Shown in pieces: positions 22,543 through 34,926 of a DNA stretch of 64,000 nt (position 1 is its first letter; every line of letters begins with the position of its first letter). The notes under the pieces are model-generated. The model ran no database searches. It saw only the letters and a program-made list of their open reading frames with translations, and had not been told where the DNA came from. The position numbers and the translations under genes were made by a program. The stretch comes from Hydrangea macrophylla (taxonomy: Eukaryota > Streptophyta > Magnoliopsida > Cornales > Hydrangeaceae): assembly GCA_033977485.1 (NCBI GenBank), contig CM066988.1, positions 51,521,649-51,585,648 of the forward strand. The letters run 5' to 3'.

Positions 22543-25500
22543 TGTAGACACCCCAATTTTGACCTAACGTCGAATTTAGGAGAGCGTCACCTCCACGTCC
22601 AATGATGATAAAGACCGAAAGATTCGAAGTATTCCAAGCTCTTCAGAAAGTTCTCCAAACGCAATAAAATTTCACAAAAAGAAGAAAATACCAGGTATTT
22701 AGGAGAATTCAGGTATAAAACACCATTTTTGGAAAGAATCTTCGAAAATAAATTTTTTTCAGAAAAAGGAAGAAAGAAAAGACATAAGAAGAGAAGTTCA
22801 ACAAAAAATAGCACACGACAGTATTCCGCGGCACTCAGTGAGTGCCGAACAGCATTCAGTGAGTGCCAGCCCGGCATTTACTGAGTGCCGCCTACATTTT
22901 CTGACTGCCGTTTGCTTTTAAAGTCCGTATTTTGTGGTACAATACGTATATGTATGCGGATAAAAACAAAAAAACTAATAAAGTAAGGTTGACAAAAATG
23001 CGATAAACAATAATTTTGCGCGGCACTTGCCGAGAGCCGCGCGGCAGTCATTGAGTGCCGCCGCGGCTTTCACGGAGTGCCGCAGCGGCATCCACTGACT
23101 GCCGCAAAAGATTTTTGACCGCCGCCCTGTGCAGCAGTCTCTCTATTTTCAGAAAGTACGCATTGTACCACAAAATGCTGTATTTACAGCTGTTTTTTAC
23201 TCCGAATTCACTAAAATTACCTAGGTATTTTTGTCTATATAAGAAGAGGTATCTTCATTGAGATGGGGGGAAGAGATCAAAAGAGAAAAAATATTGGGGG
23301 AATTTGAGAGGAATTTAGGAGAACTTTTGAGAGAAGAATATTTGAGTAGAAGAGAGAATATTGGGAGGAGAACTTGAAAGAAGAACTTGGAAGATCTTCA
23401 AAATATAGAAGCTTGAGGATAGTCTTGGAGGTGAAACTCTACTCTTGTTAGTTTTTTTTTATGGATTTAGAGCACTTGCTCTCTTAGTTTTCTTGATTTC
23501 ATTTCCTCTTTTTTTTGTTTATACTTTTCTCTTGAGATTCTTGGAGATCTTCAATATCTCTCTTGAAAGCTCTTGAGTTTGATCTTTTGAATCTCATGTA
23601 AGCTTATGCTTCACATGGGAGTCAAAGTTTGATCATCACTTCACTTTGTAAACAAATAGGTGGATCCAAGTCCATATTCATGACTTGGATTCTCTAACTT
23701 GGAATTTCATGGGGTCTTCTCTATATTCTCTTGAAGTTCATGAGCTAGTTCTTTGATTCTTCTTCTTTTTTTTCTTGTTTATGTTCTTCTCTTGAGACTC
23801 TTGGGGATCTTTCATATCTCACTTGAATCTCATGAGTTTGATCTTTTAGTCTCATGTAAGCTTATGATTCACATGAGATTTAAAGTTGATCATTATTTTA
23901 GTAGGAAAAAGCAGATGAATCCAAACCCCTACCATGGTTTGGGTCCTCTAAGCTTGAGTTTTCATGGAGTCTCCTTATATTCCTTGAAAACTCATGAGTT
24001 TTAGTCATGTCTTGATCTCCAATGACCATCAAATGGTAGGAGAAGTGGTTTGGTTTAAACCCAACTTCATGGTTTAATAGTTGGAGTTACCAAATAAAAG
24101 TTGAACTTGACAAATGAAAACAGTGAGTTCACAAACTGTTTTTTACCAAAGATTTTTAGTTCGAAATCTAACCGTTGAAATCCAGTGAAACCAACGGGAA
24201 AGTGTCAATAACACAATATTCTACCACTGTAATTTTTGTTTTAAGATGGTTTCATGTTTAAAATGGTTTGGTCATGAGTTTTGTGAAGTAACAATAATCT
24301 GTCCAGAATTTCAGAACAGCAAATTCGTTTTAAAATTAATAGATTAGAATTTTAACAAAGTTTCTTTGACTTCAAATAATTTTTTCTATGAGGTGTAATG
24401 TGTTAGGAAGATACCCTAAAAAGAACAAAGCATTTCTAATCTTTTTGCTATTTTTAAAAAATCAAACAATATCTCTGGACAGAGAGTTGTACATCTCTGA
24501 GTGATGTCTGGTTTTTGTCCATTTCCCAGAGATCTAACCGTTGAAATTTTGATTTTCTTTTTTATTTGGAAACTAGACTCACAGATGCATCTTGTGTCCA
24601 AAATTCACCGACATCAAACCATGGGAAATATGCTTTTTCCTTTTTTAAAGTTCTGGTCTGCTCTCTGCAATTTTCAGAATTTTATGGCACATTTGACCAA
24701 CTTTTGTAAATAATGGCCCAAATGATTCTCCTATAACTTAGGGCTTAAACCATGTCTTAATAATGATTAATCAGACTTAAATCCAAAGGCAAAATGATCA
24801 AAATCAATGAATAAATTCACAGTTAATCGCCTACTCTTGTTCATATTCATGAATTCATATACATTCATCCATACATGTTGATACTTGTAATTAGGATTTA
24901 TTTTAGCTAGAATATGTTACTTAGGATTCTATAATATATCTCGTTTAAAACATATGGACTAACCCTTTGTTTTGTAGCGCTATTGAGGTACGATTTCTCA
25001 ACCCCTCTCTAGTTTATTGCATTATTTGATTTTAATTGATTTTTGACTTCAAGTGCGACACCTTAGAATTAGGACTTGCTTTACTTGTATCTATGGATTA
25101 GAGACTCTATTCCTAGGTTTTATCTACTTGCATGCATTTGTACGTTTAATATTCACTGCCGGATCCCGGGTAAGTTCTCTAGTTCCCTATTTGCATATCA
25201 TATTGCTTGCTACTTGAATTATGTGATTTTTGAATGATATTTTATCACTTGCAATCTTACACCCTTTAGACATGCTTTGTAATGTATATTTATACATATG
25301 TATTAGTTGAGGGCACATTTAAATTAATAAATCGATTAAAAGGATGTTGAGTAGAGGCCTATCGCGAGATAGGATGAGAAGGGGTGTTTTAGTCCGACGG
25401 GCTCCTTCCCTTCTCATTCCATAATCCCCGGACCTAGTTTAATCTTTGGTTTCGCAAAAGATCAGTTGCTTTAAAATGGTTTCTTAATTTTTCCTTTTAA

Positions 25501-25589
25501 AAATTAAGTGGCGACTCATTTGTTTTTGAATTTGAAATTTAGAAAAGATTTTAAGAAAAGCTGTGGGTAAGAAAATTGCGATATCCACA
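22543..25589 (+). repeat. 3' LTR of the outer element
   Basis: 3,047 bp, TGTAGACACCCC to CGATATCCACA, followed by TCAAC. It closely matches 3,783-6,831, including the GC-rich inverted motifs (about 22,828-23,107) and TATATAA (23,236-23,242). It has a much shorter T-tract near 23,450 and keeps the GTCCGACGGGCTCC segment lost from the 5' copy near 6,638. Confidence 0.9.
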
Positions 25590-25594
25590 TCAAC

Positions 25595-27454
25595 ATTATC
25601 ATCTTGGAATGGACTATAAATAGTTTCTCAGTGTCCAAACTGTCACATGATAGTAGCTTGTTATTACCCATTAAACCTTGCAATTAGTGATGTTCTAAAA
25701 TAAAGTCAGGTTACCATTACAGGTGACTAATAGAAAATTCGAGTTTCAGTCCTATTCCACTAGATGTTTTTTATACAAAGTCAAAGGACTGCAGCCTCCT
25801 TTTCACTTCTATCAACATGGTTTCACAACCCAATTAATTAGATAGGTGCAAAATTCTTTATTTGATCCATTATCTTGATCAAATAACTATGTTGGCAATA
25901 AAAATTATTCCAACAATTTCACATTTTTATTTCTTATAAAAATATATCAAAGCTTTAGCACCATAAAAATTGCTAAGCCTGCTAGAGTAAATAATTTAGA
26001 AGTCGCACTTCATACAAAAATTGAGGACTGGTCAGTTGTGGCCACATTTCTATTCATTCCAATTTAATTATCAGTCATTCTATTACTTTATTCAAAAGTG
26101 CGCAAACTTCTTTTAATCTCAAAAGATTAGCCCCCACTATAAATAGATTTTTATTATTTATATTAAATTTCATGCAACTAAACAGGCGCCAAAACTATAT
26201 ACTTGGGATATCCATTATATATAGCATAAATTCTTTCACAAAATCTACGTCAAATATGACGGGCTATCTACTTTATACTTCCTTACTTAAGAACTTATGT
26301 GTGATTATCCGCTACGTATAATCATTTAATAAACTCAGTGGCATATGCTCTATAACATATACTCAATATTCAACAGTTGCACTTTAGACATATATTGATA
26401 TAGAGTTGATATATACACAGACCTGTTCCCAACTATTCAGAACACAATGTATACTGGAAGCCATCCGTTTGTACTCTATACTCGGACCATTAAAATTTAT
26501 GTGGTCTTCAATCATTCCTCTCATGTTTGACTATCCGAGCCGTATTTATTCAGGGTACTCCATGTAAATTGCAATTTGCATATTTGTAGGTGAATACTTT
26601 TCACATCGTTGTTTACAAAGTTCCTTATCTCTAGAAAGCGCCTCTAATTTTAGATTCTATCTAGCACTTCAATGTAACAATCTTTGATTCGTCTTACACA
26701 AAAAAATAATACTAATAACTCCTTAAAATTGTTGGGATTGGGTCGTTATGGAAGAAGAATTAACAAATAAACATGAATCTGTAAGAATTTGAGGCACGTT
26801 TGAAACACTATTTTTAAGGAATTATTTGCCCCCACTCACAAAGAATTTGCTACAGAGTTCCTAACATATCCCCTTCAGGATACACAAAGCCTGAAAATCT
26901 ATCAGATAGCAATTCTGAAGATTTTCAGGAAAGCCTCTAGAAAAATAGTTTTTAATTGACATATAAAATGATTTGAGAGAATGTGTACGTAGAATTATCA
27001 GATATATCAAATGAATAATATCACTTATCTTATATTAACCACTTGGTGCCTCTTCTAAAATATGTCACTCTTTGGTTATTAGGCACCTATTTCCAATAGG
27101 TATCTTAATTATACACTTCTTAAAGGGAAGTGATCTTTGACCTAAAAGGTACCCTTTGAATGGTGACTTACACATTTATCTATTATTCTCTTTATACACA
27201 TTTTAATATTACAAACTATTAATGTATATTAAAATATACAACACGTGTTAGATCGATTGTCATGATAGAGAGGATAAAGCCAAACAATCCACTGAATATC
27301 CATCAGCTTCCTAAAGAGAATAAGCCAATTGCGACTTTGCCTTTTAGAAAGTATTCTTTCCGATAGTTCTCAAACACTAATTTCCAGATTAGGAAGGATT
27401 TGTGGGCCACACGAGTGCACAAGGAAATATTATTATTATTATTATTTTTTGGGT
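25595..27454. other. Intergenic, nothing recognised
   Basis: AT-rich and without credible coding sequence. 27,250-27,420 is homologous to pieces of 44,200-45,110, so it belongs to an old dispersed repeat. A TGTTGGG..ACAACA pair (26,730-27,243) resembles a solo copia LTR but lacks a target duplication. Confidence 0.4.
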
Positions 27455-27661
27455 TAAATATAAGAGAGAATTTTTGCTCACCCAAAATTTGGTACACCAA
27501 TGCTCACCCAAGCATCCCATTGGCCAATGCAGTGGAGCCCAGGATTAAACAATATTTGTTAATATTGTTTAATCCTGGGCTCCACTGCATTGGCCAATGG
27601 GATGCTTGGGTGAGCATTGGTGTACCAAATTTTGGGTGAGCAAAAGTATTTTCTAAATATA
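27455..27661. mobile_element. Near-perfect palindromic MITE with 8-bp target duplication
   Basis: The core palindrome 27,476-27,641 has two arms of about 75 bp that look identical, starting GCTCACCCAAAATTTGG. The full element 27,463-27,653 has ends related to AGAGAATTTTTGCTCACCC. It is flanked by TAAATATA at 27,455-27,462 and 27,654-27,661. An 8-bp duplication suggests the hAT superfamily. Such a perfect hairpin could be processed into small RNA. Confidence 0.82.
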
Positions 27662-28122
27662 ACTAGACACATTTGTTTGGCCGATTTGTATTTATTTTCA
27701 TCCTCGGTTCTTTAAATTTTGGCACTAATATAATACTCTCTGTGTTTGGACTAAAGTGTAACATTTTCCATTCACAATAATGATTTTACACTTAGGAGCT
27801 CTAATTTGAAGGGTAAAATGACACTTTTGTCCAGGAAAGTCATATTAAAAAAAAAAAGTCATGTATCATTTTCTTTGGATCAAGCATATGACCTATATCA
27901 AGAAAATCCTAAAAAATGTTAAGATTTTCTCACCCAATTCAAAATTATATGTTTCACCCTAAACGAATTGAAGTAAACAAACTTTGTTTTTGACACTATT
28001 ATGAAGACTTGGGGGGGAGTTGCATTTTAGTCTGAACTACAGAAGGTATTAGTGCCAAAATTTAAACACAGGAAAGTAAGTGTAAATCAACCAAATCACA
28101 AGGGGTGTAAATGTTTAACCCT
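27662..28122. mobile_element. Fold-back element, about 460 bp
   Basis: The left arm (about 27,680-27,770, TTAAATTTTGGCACTAATA..) matches the reverse complement of 28,015-28,105 (TATTAGTGCCAAAATTTAA). Outer bounds and target duplication are uncertain. Non-coding. Confidence 0.6.
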
Positions 28123-28300
28123 TTTCTTCTTCAAACTGGCCTACTACATGACTTATTCTTCTTAAATTCCAACTCTTACAAACCCCTATTTCTTCAGAGG
28201 ACCTTCCCCCAAAACGACCAGAGGAAGATCGTCAATCGGAATAGGGCTAAAAATCATACAAGAACATGCTCATCTGACTAAACAATAATGCTACAGGCAC

Positions 28301-28422
28301 TGAAATGGTGCACCGAAATGGTGCACTGAATGATCAGTGCCCTCCATTTCGGTGAGCCCCACATCTTACATGCAAGGGTCTCACCGAATTGGAGGGCACC
28401 AATCATTCGGTGCACCATTTCA
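28301..28422. mobile_element. Short fold-back MITE
   Basis: The arms TGAAATGGTGCAC..GCCCTCCATTTCGGTGAG and CTCACCGAATTGGAGGGC..GTGCACCATTTCA pair around a loop of about 23 bp. The left arm carries an extra partial repeat (AAATGGTGCACYG twice). No target duplication was recognised. Confidence 0.7.
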
Positions 28423-28602
28423 TTGTCCCAAGACTTACTCCTGACTAAATATGTGCAACGTGTTTGCAAATCTAGGAACAAAACAAATAGACAAGAAATC
28501 AAAACAAGAAACCAAAAGCTCCCTTCCTTGAAGAAGCAATTGTTCAATCACCCACTCTGACTGCGTAGGGTCCCAAGCAAGAGCTACGCAAACAAGAATA
28601 TA

Positions 28603-28770
28603 TTTTTCTCACCCCAAAATTGCTCACTCTTTGCTCACCCTCTTTTTCTATTGGTTAATGCAGTGAGATCTAAAATTAAATAAAAATTAATTAATGGTAT
28701 AAAGTACTGAACCCTAACCAATGAGAAATGAGCGTGAGCAAAGTGTGAGTAATTTTAAAATGAGCAAAAC
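28603..28770. mobile_element. Fold-back MITE related to the 27,463 element
   Basis: Inverted arms around TTGCTCACTCTTTGCTCAC and its complement. It shares GCTCACCC and ATTGG..AATGCAGTG with the palindromic MITE at 27,463 but is much more diverged. No target duplication found. Confidence 0.6.
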
Positions 28771-28952
28771 TACACTCGGCAAACAATGCTGTAATCACCT
28801 TAAAAAATAATGTGACTAAGGCCAAGGAGTGAGCAGTCTTGATTGCAAAAACATTGAATTTCCTTATTTTCAGAACTTTCGTACGGGTAAGTTAATTATT
28901 TCTTGTGTAACTAGATTGAGAGCTCCATAAAAAGGTTATTTAATTTGAATAT

Positions 28953-29163
28953 GGAGAATAAATATTTGTTCACCTAAAATTTATTTAGTCATTACTCACT
29001 CCAGCACTTTATTGAGTGATCAGTAAATGGGATCCAACTCTTTTAATGGGTAAAATGAGGAATTAATTAATGATGGAAAGTAGTGGCTCTTACTTGCTCA
29101 TCCAATAAAATGCTTGAATGAGTAATGAGTAAGCAAGATTTGGTTGAACAAATTTGTTCTCTC
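28953..29163. mobile_element. Diverged fold-back MITE of the same family
   Basis: The arms begin GGAGAATAAATATTTGTTCACC and (complement) GAGAGAACAAATTTGTTCAACC, with paired CATTACTCACT..CACTTTATTG inside. It is the third member of the family in 1.7 kb. Confidence 0.55.
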
Positions 29164-29280
29164 AAAAGGGGTCTTTTTTTCACGAGGAATGTATTTGTTT
29201 TTTTTTTTATTTATTTTTATTTTTTTTTATAGGAATGTATATGTTTTTTTTTTTTTTGATGGGAATGTATTTGTGGGTTA

Positions 29281-29462
29281 AGGATCGTCAGCCGCGAGAT
29301 GGGTGGCAGCTGGGTGGGCAGCACCCACGACAGGATCATAATTTTTTTTTTCTTTGATATTTTTTCAAAATGCCAAAAAAAAAAAAAAAAAAAGCGCATG
29401 GTCCTGCCAGTACCACGTGGGTGCTACCCACCCAACAACGCCCACTTCGCTGCTCACAATCC
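29281..29462. mobile_element. GC-rich fold-back element with A/T-rich loop
   Basis: The arms GGATCGTCAGCCGCGA..TGGGTGGGCAGCACCCACG and the complement of 29,402-29,462 pair around a T-run/A-run loop. No clear target duplication. Confidence 0.6.
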
Positions 29463-30369
29463 ATGCCAGAAATTGTGAAACTTAAGTTAAAAGAGACTTG
29501 TTTGGAACTTTGGGTACCGGATCTGACAAAGAAAGTTTGTTAATTTGGGGTTTTAATTTGGAGCTCTGCGAAGGAGAATGTAAAAATCCATGTCCATGTA
29601 ATGTCTACCATTTTCAGTTTATTTAGTTATCGCTGAGAATGTAGCTCTCGTTTTCCTTTCTCTTTGTTTTTCATCACAAAATCTTACATTTGGTCTCTCA
29701 TTTGGATATACATGTTTGAACTACCTAAATAAATTTTTACCAAAAAAACTACCTAAATTTTTTTCACAAATCACAGCATTACAAGCTGGCCCCAGGGCTT
29801 CATATAATAATAATAAAAAAAAAACCCTGGCCCCGGGGCAGAGCTATATGGGTCTCGGGGAGTGGAGGACTGCATGTACCCTCTCTTATCTTTCTAAAAT
29901 TATTCTTTTTACCTTAGGTATTTTATATTATATACATTTGTGTCCTTAAAATTTTAATTTGTCATTTTAAAGAAATCTCACTTAATTTGTCCATGGATAC
30001 TTATGGAATGATTAGTTTGTCTAGGAATACTTATGTTATACTCCTTTAATAAATTTTAAGTGAAATCGCGAAAGAGCCACTTATAACCCTTAAAAAAAAA
30101 AATACAAGATTTCTATCAAAACAAATTGGGACCGGTGCGCTGCCATTGTCCCAACTTATAAGAACAAATCCTGACTCCGCTCTTGGCTGGCCCATTGGAT
30201 GTTTGTCTTGTAACAAAGAAATCAAGGTTTTCCACTGGTTGAGTTGAGTTACCTCCGACTACGTACTACAGTGCCAATTGTTGTTGAGAGTGCTTATTTA
30301 GAGCTAATATCTTTATCTGTATGTTATTGTTTTGGGATCTTCTAACTTTTTCTATTTATTTTAGTTGTG
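29463..30369. other. Intergenic, nothing recognised
   Basis: No coding region, repeat boundary or RNA gene identified. Confidence 0.4.
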
Positions 30370-30527
30370 TCACACATCCTAATAAATTTGGAACTAAAAT
30401 ATTTTAATTTGGTCCCAAAATATTACAAGTAGATCGCAACATGTAATAACTTTGAAAAAAACCAATGTGCTAACATATTGGGACTAAATTACACTATTTT
30501 GAGACCAAAACTACCAGGATGTATGAT
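30370..30527. mobile_element. Fold-back MITE
   Basis: Arms: (T)CACACATCCTAATAAATTTGG..AATTTGGTCCCAAAATATTA, and the complement of 30,477-30,527, ending AGGATGTATGA. No clean target duplication. Confidence 0.6.
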
Positions 30528-31940
30528 ATAAATATTTAGTAAGATATATTATAGAATTTTTCTTGTTTTCGTTTCCTTCTTTTGTTATTTCCACGCTTTT
30601 TTCATGCAAAAAAAAAGTAAAATTAAGTTGCCATGAAATAAGAAAAAAAAAGAGAGTAAAAGTTAGAACTATGTATAGTGTGATATTTATTAATGTGACC
30701 CAATCAAGAAGCTACTTATTGAAGTAGTATAAATGAAACTTTTCTCTTTAACATGAATAGTTTAATTGATGATTTGTAAAAAATGATGGTAATTAATTTA
30801 GTAATGTTGTGATTTTTAGTTTTTAGATTTAGTTTTATTATTGTTATTGTTGTTTTTTTTTTTTTTTTAAATGAAAGTTGAAGACGTGTTATTTTTTTTT
30901 TTTTGAAAACTTTAGCAAAAAACCGTGTTTGGTAATCATAAAATTTGGCCAGAAAACAGGAAAATGCTTTCAGATTTTTCGTTTTGATTTTTATAATTTA
31001 TATATAAAAAAGGGCAACATTACCAAATGGCCTAAGATATTCTAATGTAAATTGTATATCTGAAAAGACTTTGGTTTTTTTTTTCTTACCTTTTCTTTTC
31101 TCTTCTTTTATTTTAGTTTGGTTAATTGTATTTGTAAACCAAATAAAGCATTAGGAGGTCACCAAAAGAAGATTTTCGAGGTATAATATCCACTTGTATT
31201 ATATTACTTAAGAAAAAAAAAATAGAAATAGAATATAATTCAACATTTGGTTGAGTGAAATTGGGTTATATATTTTCATTTTCACACTATTATGGTCACG
31301 GGCAGGTCCAAAAGAGGGCAAAGAGGGCTCAAGTTCCCTCTCAACTTTTGAAATTGTTTGATATACCCTTAAAAATATAAATAGTACACTTAAACCCCCC
31401 TCTAGAATTTCAGAAAAGTCCCCTATTTTATGCGTGTTTGTGTTTTTTTGTTAATTTTTATAGAGTTTGTAATTCTAAACCCACCAAATTGTACATTGAA
31501 GTACTATATTAAATTATATAGAAACATATTATCCAATCCCTTATTATGTAATGTTTATATATTGAGTACATCTATATTAGGTACATATGAAATCAATCCC
31601 TTGATTGGTGTAGAACTCAGGAATTAGTCCTTTTCCCTAAATTTTATTTTTTTTAATTACAAATATAACCCTTATCTGTTATATTTAGCAAGTTATTGAA
31701 TTTGTATCAATTTTGGATATTACCCATTACTGCGGAAGTGTAGGAGTCATGCAGTAATGCGTTCCTAAATTATTGCTTGTTGACTGAGGCGCATTAAAAC
31801 TCATAACAAATGGATTCATATTGATATACAATAATCTTTTTTTAAATATTCTGATCTATAAGTTCATATTTGGGATTATCTGATCTACAGTTATCGGTGT
31901 TGCTGAATTTGATTCGCTGGAAGTTTTTCAAGTTTGAATT
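30528..31940. other. Intergenic, nothing recognised
   Basis: AT-rich, with long T and A runs. The stretch near 31,300-31,420 (GGGCAGGTCCAAAAGAGGGC..) looks like a piece of transposon end similar to others in the window, but I cannot place it. Confidence 0.4.
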
Positions 31941-33600
31941 TGCTTTTGCATGTTTGTGATAAATTTGTCACATATTCGAATAGTGAATGGTCAGCAATTG
32001 TTATATGTTTATAGTTTGTAATCGTGATTATTAGCAATACTTAACAGCGATTATTAACAGCGTTTTTATTTTTCCTTAAAATGCAGATTGCTGGTTATCG
32101 TGGTGTGTCATGGATAGTCAGATTCATTTGATATGTTCCTTTCATGGTGTGACAAATTTATCACTGACATGTTTGTTTGCTCTTTGATTTTTATCTTGTG
32201 ATTCTGGAGTCTATAGTAATTCAATGTGCTTGTGACAAATTTCTCACTAATATATGTCATGTAGTCACTTTAATTGTGTGACAAATTCTAATACCAGTAG
32301 TACCAAAGTGTGCAATAAAGTATAAGGATTAATGTGACATACAGTCCTGAATCAGATCATATTAAGCAAAAATTGTCGATATGTAATTATTTGCATAAAC
32401 TATCTAATAGTTCCAAAATGAAGCCTGTTCAAGTGATCTATTACCATATGCACCAAAATGTATTCATCTAAATGAGTTCATCACTACCAAAATATTATTA
32501 TATTTACACATGTTATCTTATAGAATAGTATATTGTTCAATCATCTTTCTGGAATTGGATTTCTCTAGCTTGTTCAATCGTCTGCAGAGCTCTAATGTGT
32601 CCAGACCTTAGCTTCAATTCTACCAATGTGTTTCCAAACTCTAACATACTGCACCGAAACTTTTTCCCATGTGGAAGTCTGTTCCCCTGGTTACTTTTTC
32701 CTTTGTTTGAAGGAGCTGCAGAAAAAACAATGTGTTATATAATAGCTGAATTTCCAAAATCACTTGCACACTCAAAAAATGCAGATTTAGAGTCGACTTT
32801 ACATTTCAAATATGCAATGTATAATATGGGGGATAAATTTCTCACTGTCAATATTAAGTACGTTTTGTGAAATGTCCATAAATTTATCATTCATCTTGAT
32901 GTGTGATATTTTTCTACATGCGTGAGAAATTTCACTCTTCTAAAAAAAAAACGATATGAAGATAGCAACTATCTACAAACATGATGCTTGAATTACTCAC
33001 TTAAAATTTTATACAGTCTAAAAATATGTGAGAAATGTTGTTATTTAACATGGGTTAGAAACTTCACACTCCCAAAATTTTGTATGATTTGAAAAATTAT
33101 TCTCAGCAAGTAAGCACTGGTTGGAGGGTGGAATTTCTATTTCACATTTTGTACACTCCCTAAATATGTGAGAAATAGTGACATGAGTGAGAAATTTAAC
33201 ACTCCCAAAAATATGTTCGGTGTGAGAACTTCTTGACAACTGTGAGAAATTTCATAGTTGCAAAAAATAACTGCGATGTGAGAAATTACCCAAAATAACT
33301 TTTTCACTAAATTGACGTGTTTTGCTATTTTATAAAATTAGATGGAATACTTGTTTTTGTACAAGATGGACGAAATATCTCACCTTAAATCGTTCACAAA
33401 AATTTTAGAGATTTTGCAAAACATCATTTTGGTCGAAACCCAAACAATGGAAAACGAAAGATTGAAATTTTGAAACGAAACCAAATGGAAAAACGTCTCT
33501 GGTGGTACATGATATGTTCATCATATACATTTTAGAACATAGTTCTCATGTTATAACTGATTATTAACAAATTTGTTGAAGTTTCTCACATTTTCTCCCC
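31941..33600. repeat. Scattered GTGA(C/G)AAATTT(C/G)TCAC palindromes
   Basis: Two blocks. In 31,950-32,290, copies of GTGACAAATTTGTCAC-like palindromes occur at least four times. In 32,820-33,300 (and once near 33,573), copies of GTGAGAAATTTC(T)CAC-like palindromes occur about nine times. Alternating short palindromes are typical of subterminal regions of CACTA transposons. I see no termini or transposase. Confidence 0.45.
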
Positions 33601-34679
33601 ATCGATGCGTTGAACTCGCTTCAAAATCTCCAAGAAATCTCCATGAATCGCTGCAAAATCAAAGTTTTAGAGTTCTTGCAAGCTTGCGTGGTGAGTAGAT
33701 TAGGAGAGGAAATTTTTGGAAAAGATGATTCTCTTTCTTCGTTTAAGCAAGTAGATTTGATTTTTTTTTTTTGTGAGAAATTTGTTTGCAATTTAAATTT
33801 CTAGATTGTAGCCTTGATTTGACGTGGCTTAAATGCAGTTATCATTGCTTTTGAAAAGTACACGCAAATTGTAATTCTGAGGGTAGTTTTGTCTAATGAA
33901 AATTTGAGGGACTAATTCTATAGTTGTGATACAATAGGGACCAATTTCTAAAAAGGGTGATTATAGTGGACTATATATTAAGTATCCCTAAAATATACAC
34001 ATTGCAATTCTAATTGTAATCCAAAACAAAGAGCAATTAAACTAATATTATCCCAATTGTAATCAACTCCTCCTGAACATTTGGTCAAACATATTTTTTT
34101 TTCACTTTTAACTTAACCTAATATCAATTGATTTAATATCATTTTGAGCTTTCTAGAAAATTCTAACGAAATTGTGTATTAATATAATAAAAAAATCACA
34201 CCGGAGCGCTGCCCCTAATCCCTGTAAGCTTAGCCCCCTTGCCACTTTTAGATTTTGCCCATGTCAAGCCCCCTACATCAAATTTTTATATCTACCCCTA
34301 ATTATGATTTCATCATTCTATTTTCATACTGCCAAACATTTCATGGATAGCATTTGTAAAATTAAAAAAAAAAAAAATTCTCAAAAAAAAAACTATTGTT
34401 TTATTCCTTTTTTTATCATAGAAAAAATGGATTAAATGAAAAAAAATCCATTAATTCTCAAATAAATTATGATAGAGTAAAGATTAGGATATACTTAAAA
34501 ATAACTTTTAAGACACAATACATCTGGGTAATACATCTTTTAGTTTATGTTTCCAAAATTGTCTTTAAGTGTATCCCAAGTATTAACTATTATAATATAG
34601 TCATTTAATAACTTGGGATACAAGCATCTAATCTGGGGGCAAAAAAGTCATTTTCTTACCTTTATCCCACATCATAAAA
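33601..34679. other. Upstream region of GTE copy A
   Basis: AT-rich. No clear TATA box or other promoter element decides a start. An open frame at 33,610-33,804 has no recognisable domain. The promoter of copy A presumably lies in the last few hundred bases. Confidence 0.35.
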
Positions 34680-34926
34680 ACCAACGTAGCGGTAGCGTCA
34701 TAGTTACCGGAGAAAAACCTCTCTCTCATCACTCGTCACTGCTCTCTCTGTCTAAAATCTTAAACCCCTCTCTCTCTCTCTCTCTGCCCACATTCCGACC
34801 ACCGGGGGTCCTCGAGATCCTATTCAAGGCTGCGACGAACGAAAGAGGGGGCATTAAGCCCTTCTCTCTCATCAACCATCTTAGCGATCATCGACCGGCG
34901 AATCAAAGTTTTCTCTTTCTTTTACG
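34680..34926 (+). promoter_or_regulatory. Probable 5' UTR exon of GTE copy A (first of two copies)
   Basis: A CT-rich leader with ACCCCTCTCTCTCTC, ending in ACG/GTGAATTTT. The homologous stretch in copy B (63,664 to about 63,960, minus strand) ends CCG/GTGAGTTTT. A second copy lies at 35,581-35,845. Either could be spliced to the acceptor CTCCTGCAG at 36,972-36,980, nine bases before the ATG. Confidence 0.55.

Larger units (their letters stand above)
3778..25594 (+). mobile_element. Outer non-autonomous Ogre-like LTR retrotransposon (TR-GAG type)
   Basis: A complete insertion bounded by the 5-bp duplication TCAAC (3,778-3,782 and 25,590-25,594). LTRs of about 3.05 kb lie at 3,783-6,831 and 22,543-25,589. 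A TGGCGACTC-type primer site follows the 5' LTR and a purine tract (GAGGGGCAAAC) precedes the 3' LTR. The interior encodes one small Gag-like protein and no protease, reverse transcriptase, RNase H or integrase, so the element must use enzymes made elsewhere. Without the nested element (11,225-19,707 plus one target copy) it would be about 13.3 kb. Long LTRs, the Arg-type primer site, the GGATACGTAGGCA motif and 3' tandem repeats place it near the Ogre/TAT lineage. That placement is inference, because there is no RT to classify. Confidence 0.9.

Noticed and set aside
26730..27243. Possible solo copia LTR (TGTTGGG..ACAACA)
   Set aside because: The flanking five bases do not match (AAAAT against CGTGT) and no primer site or purine tract is nearby.
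33610..33804. 64-residue frame upstream of GTE copy A
   Set aside because: Short, no domain, not present upstream of copy B within the window, and in transposon-like sequence.
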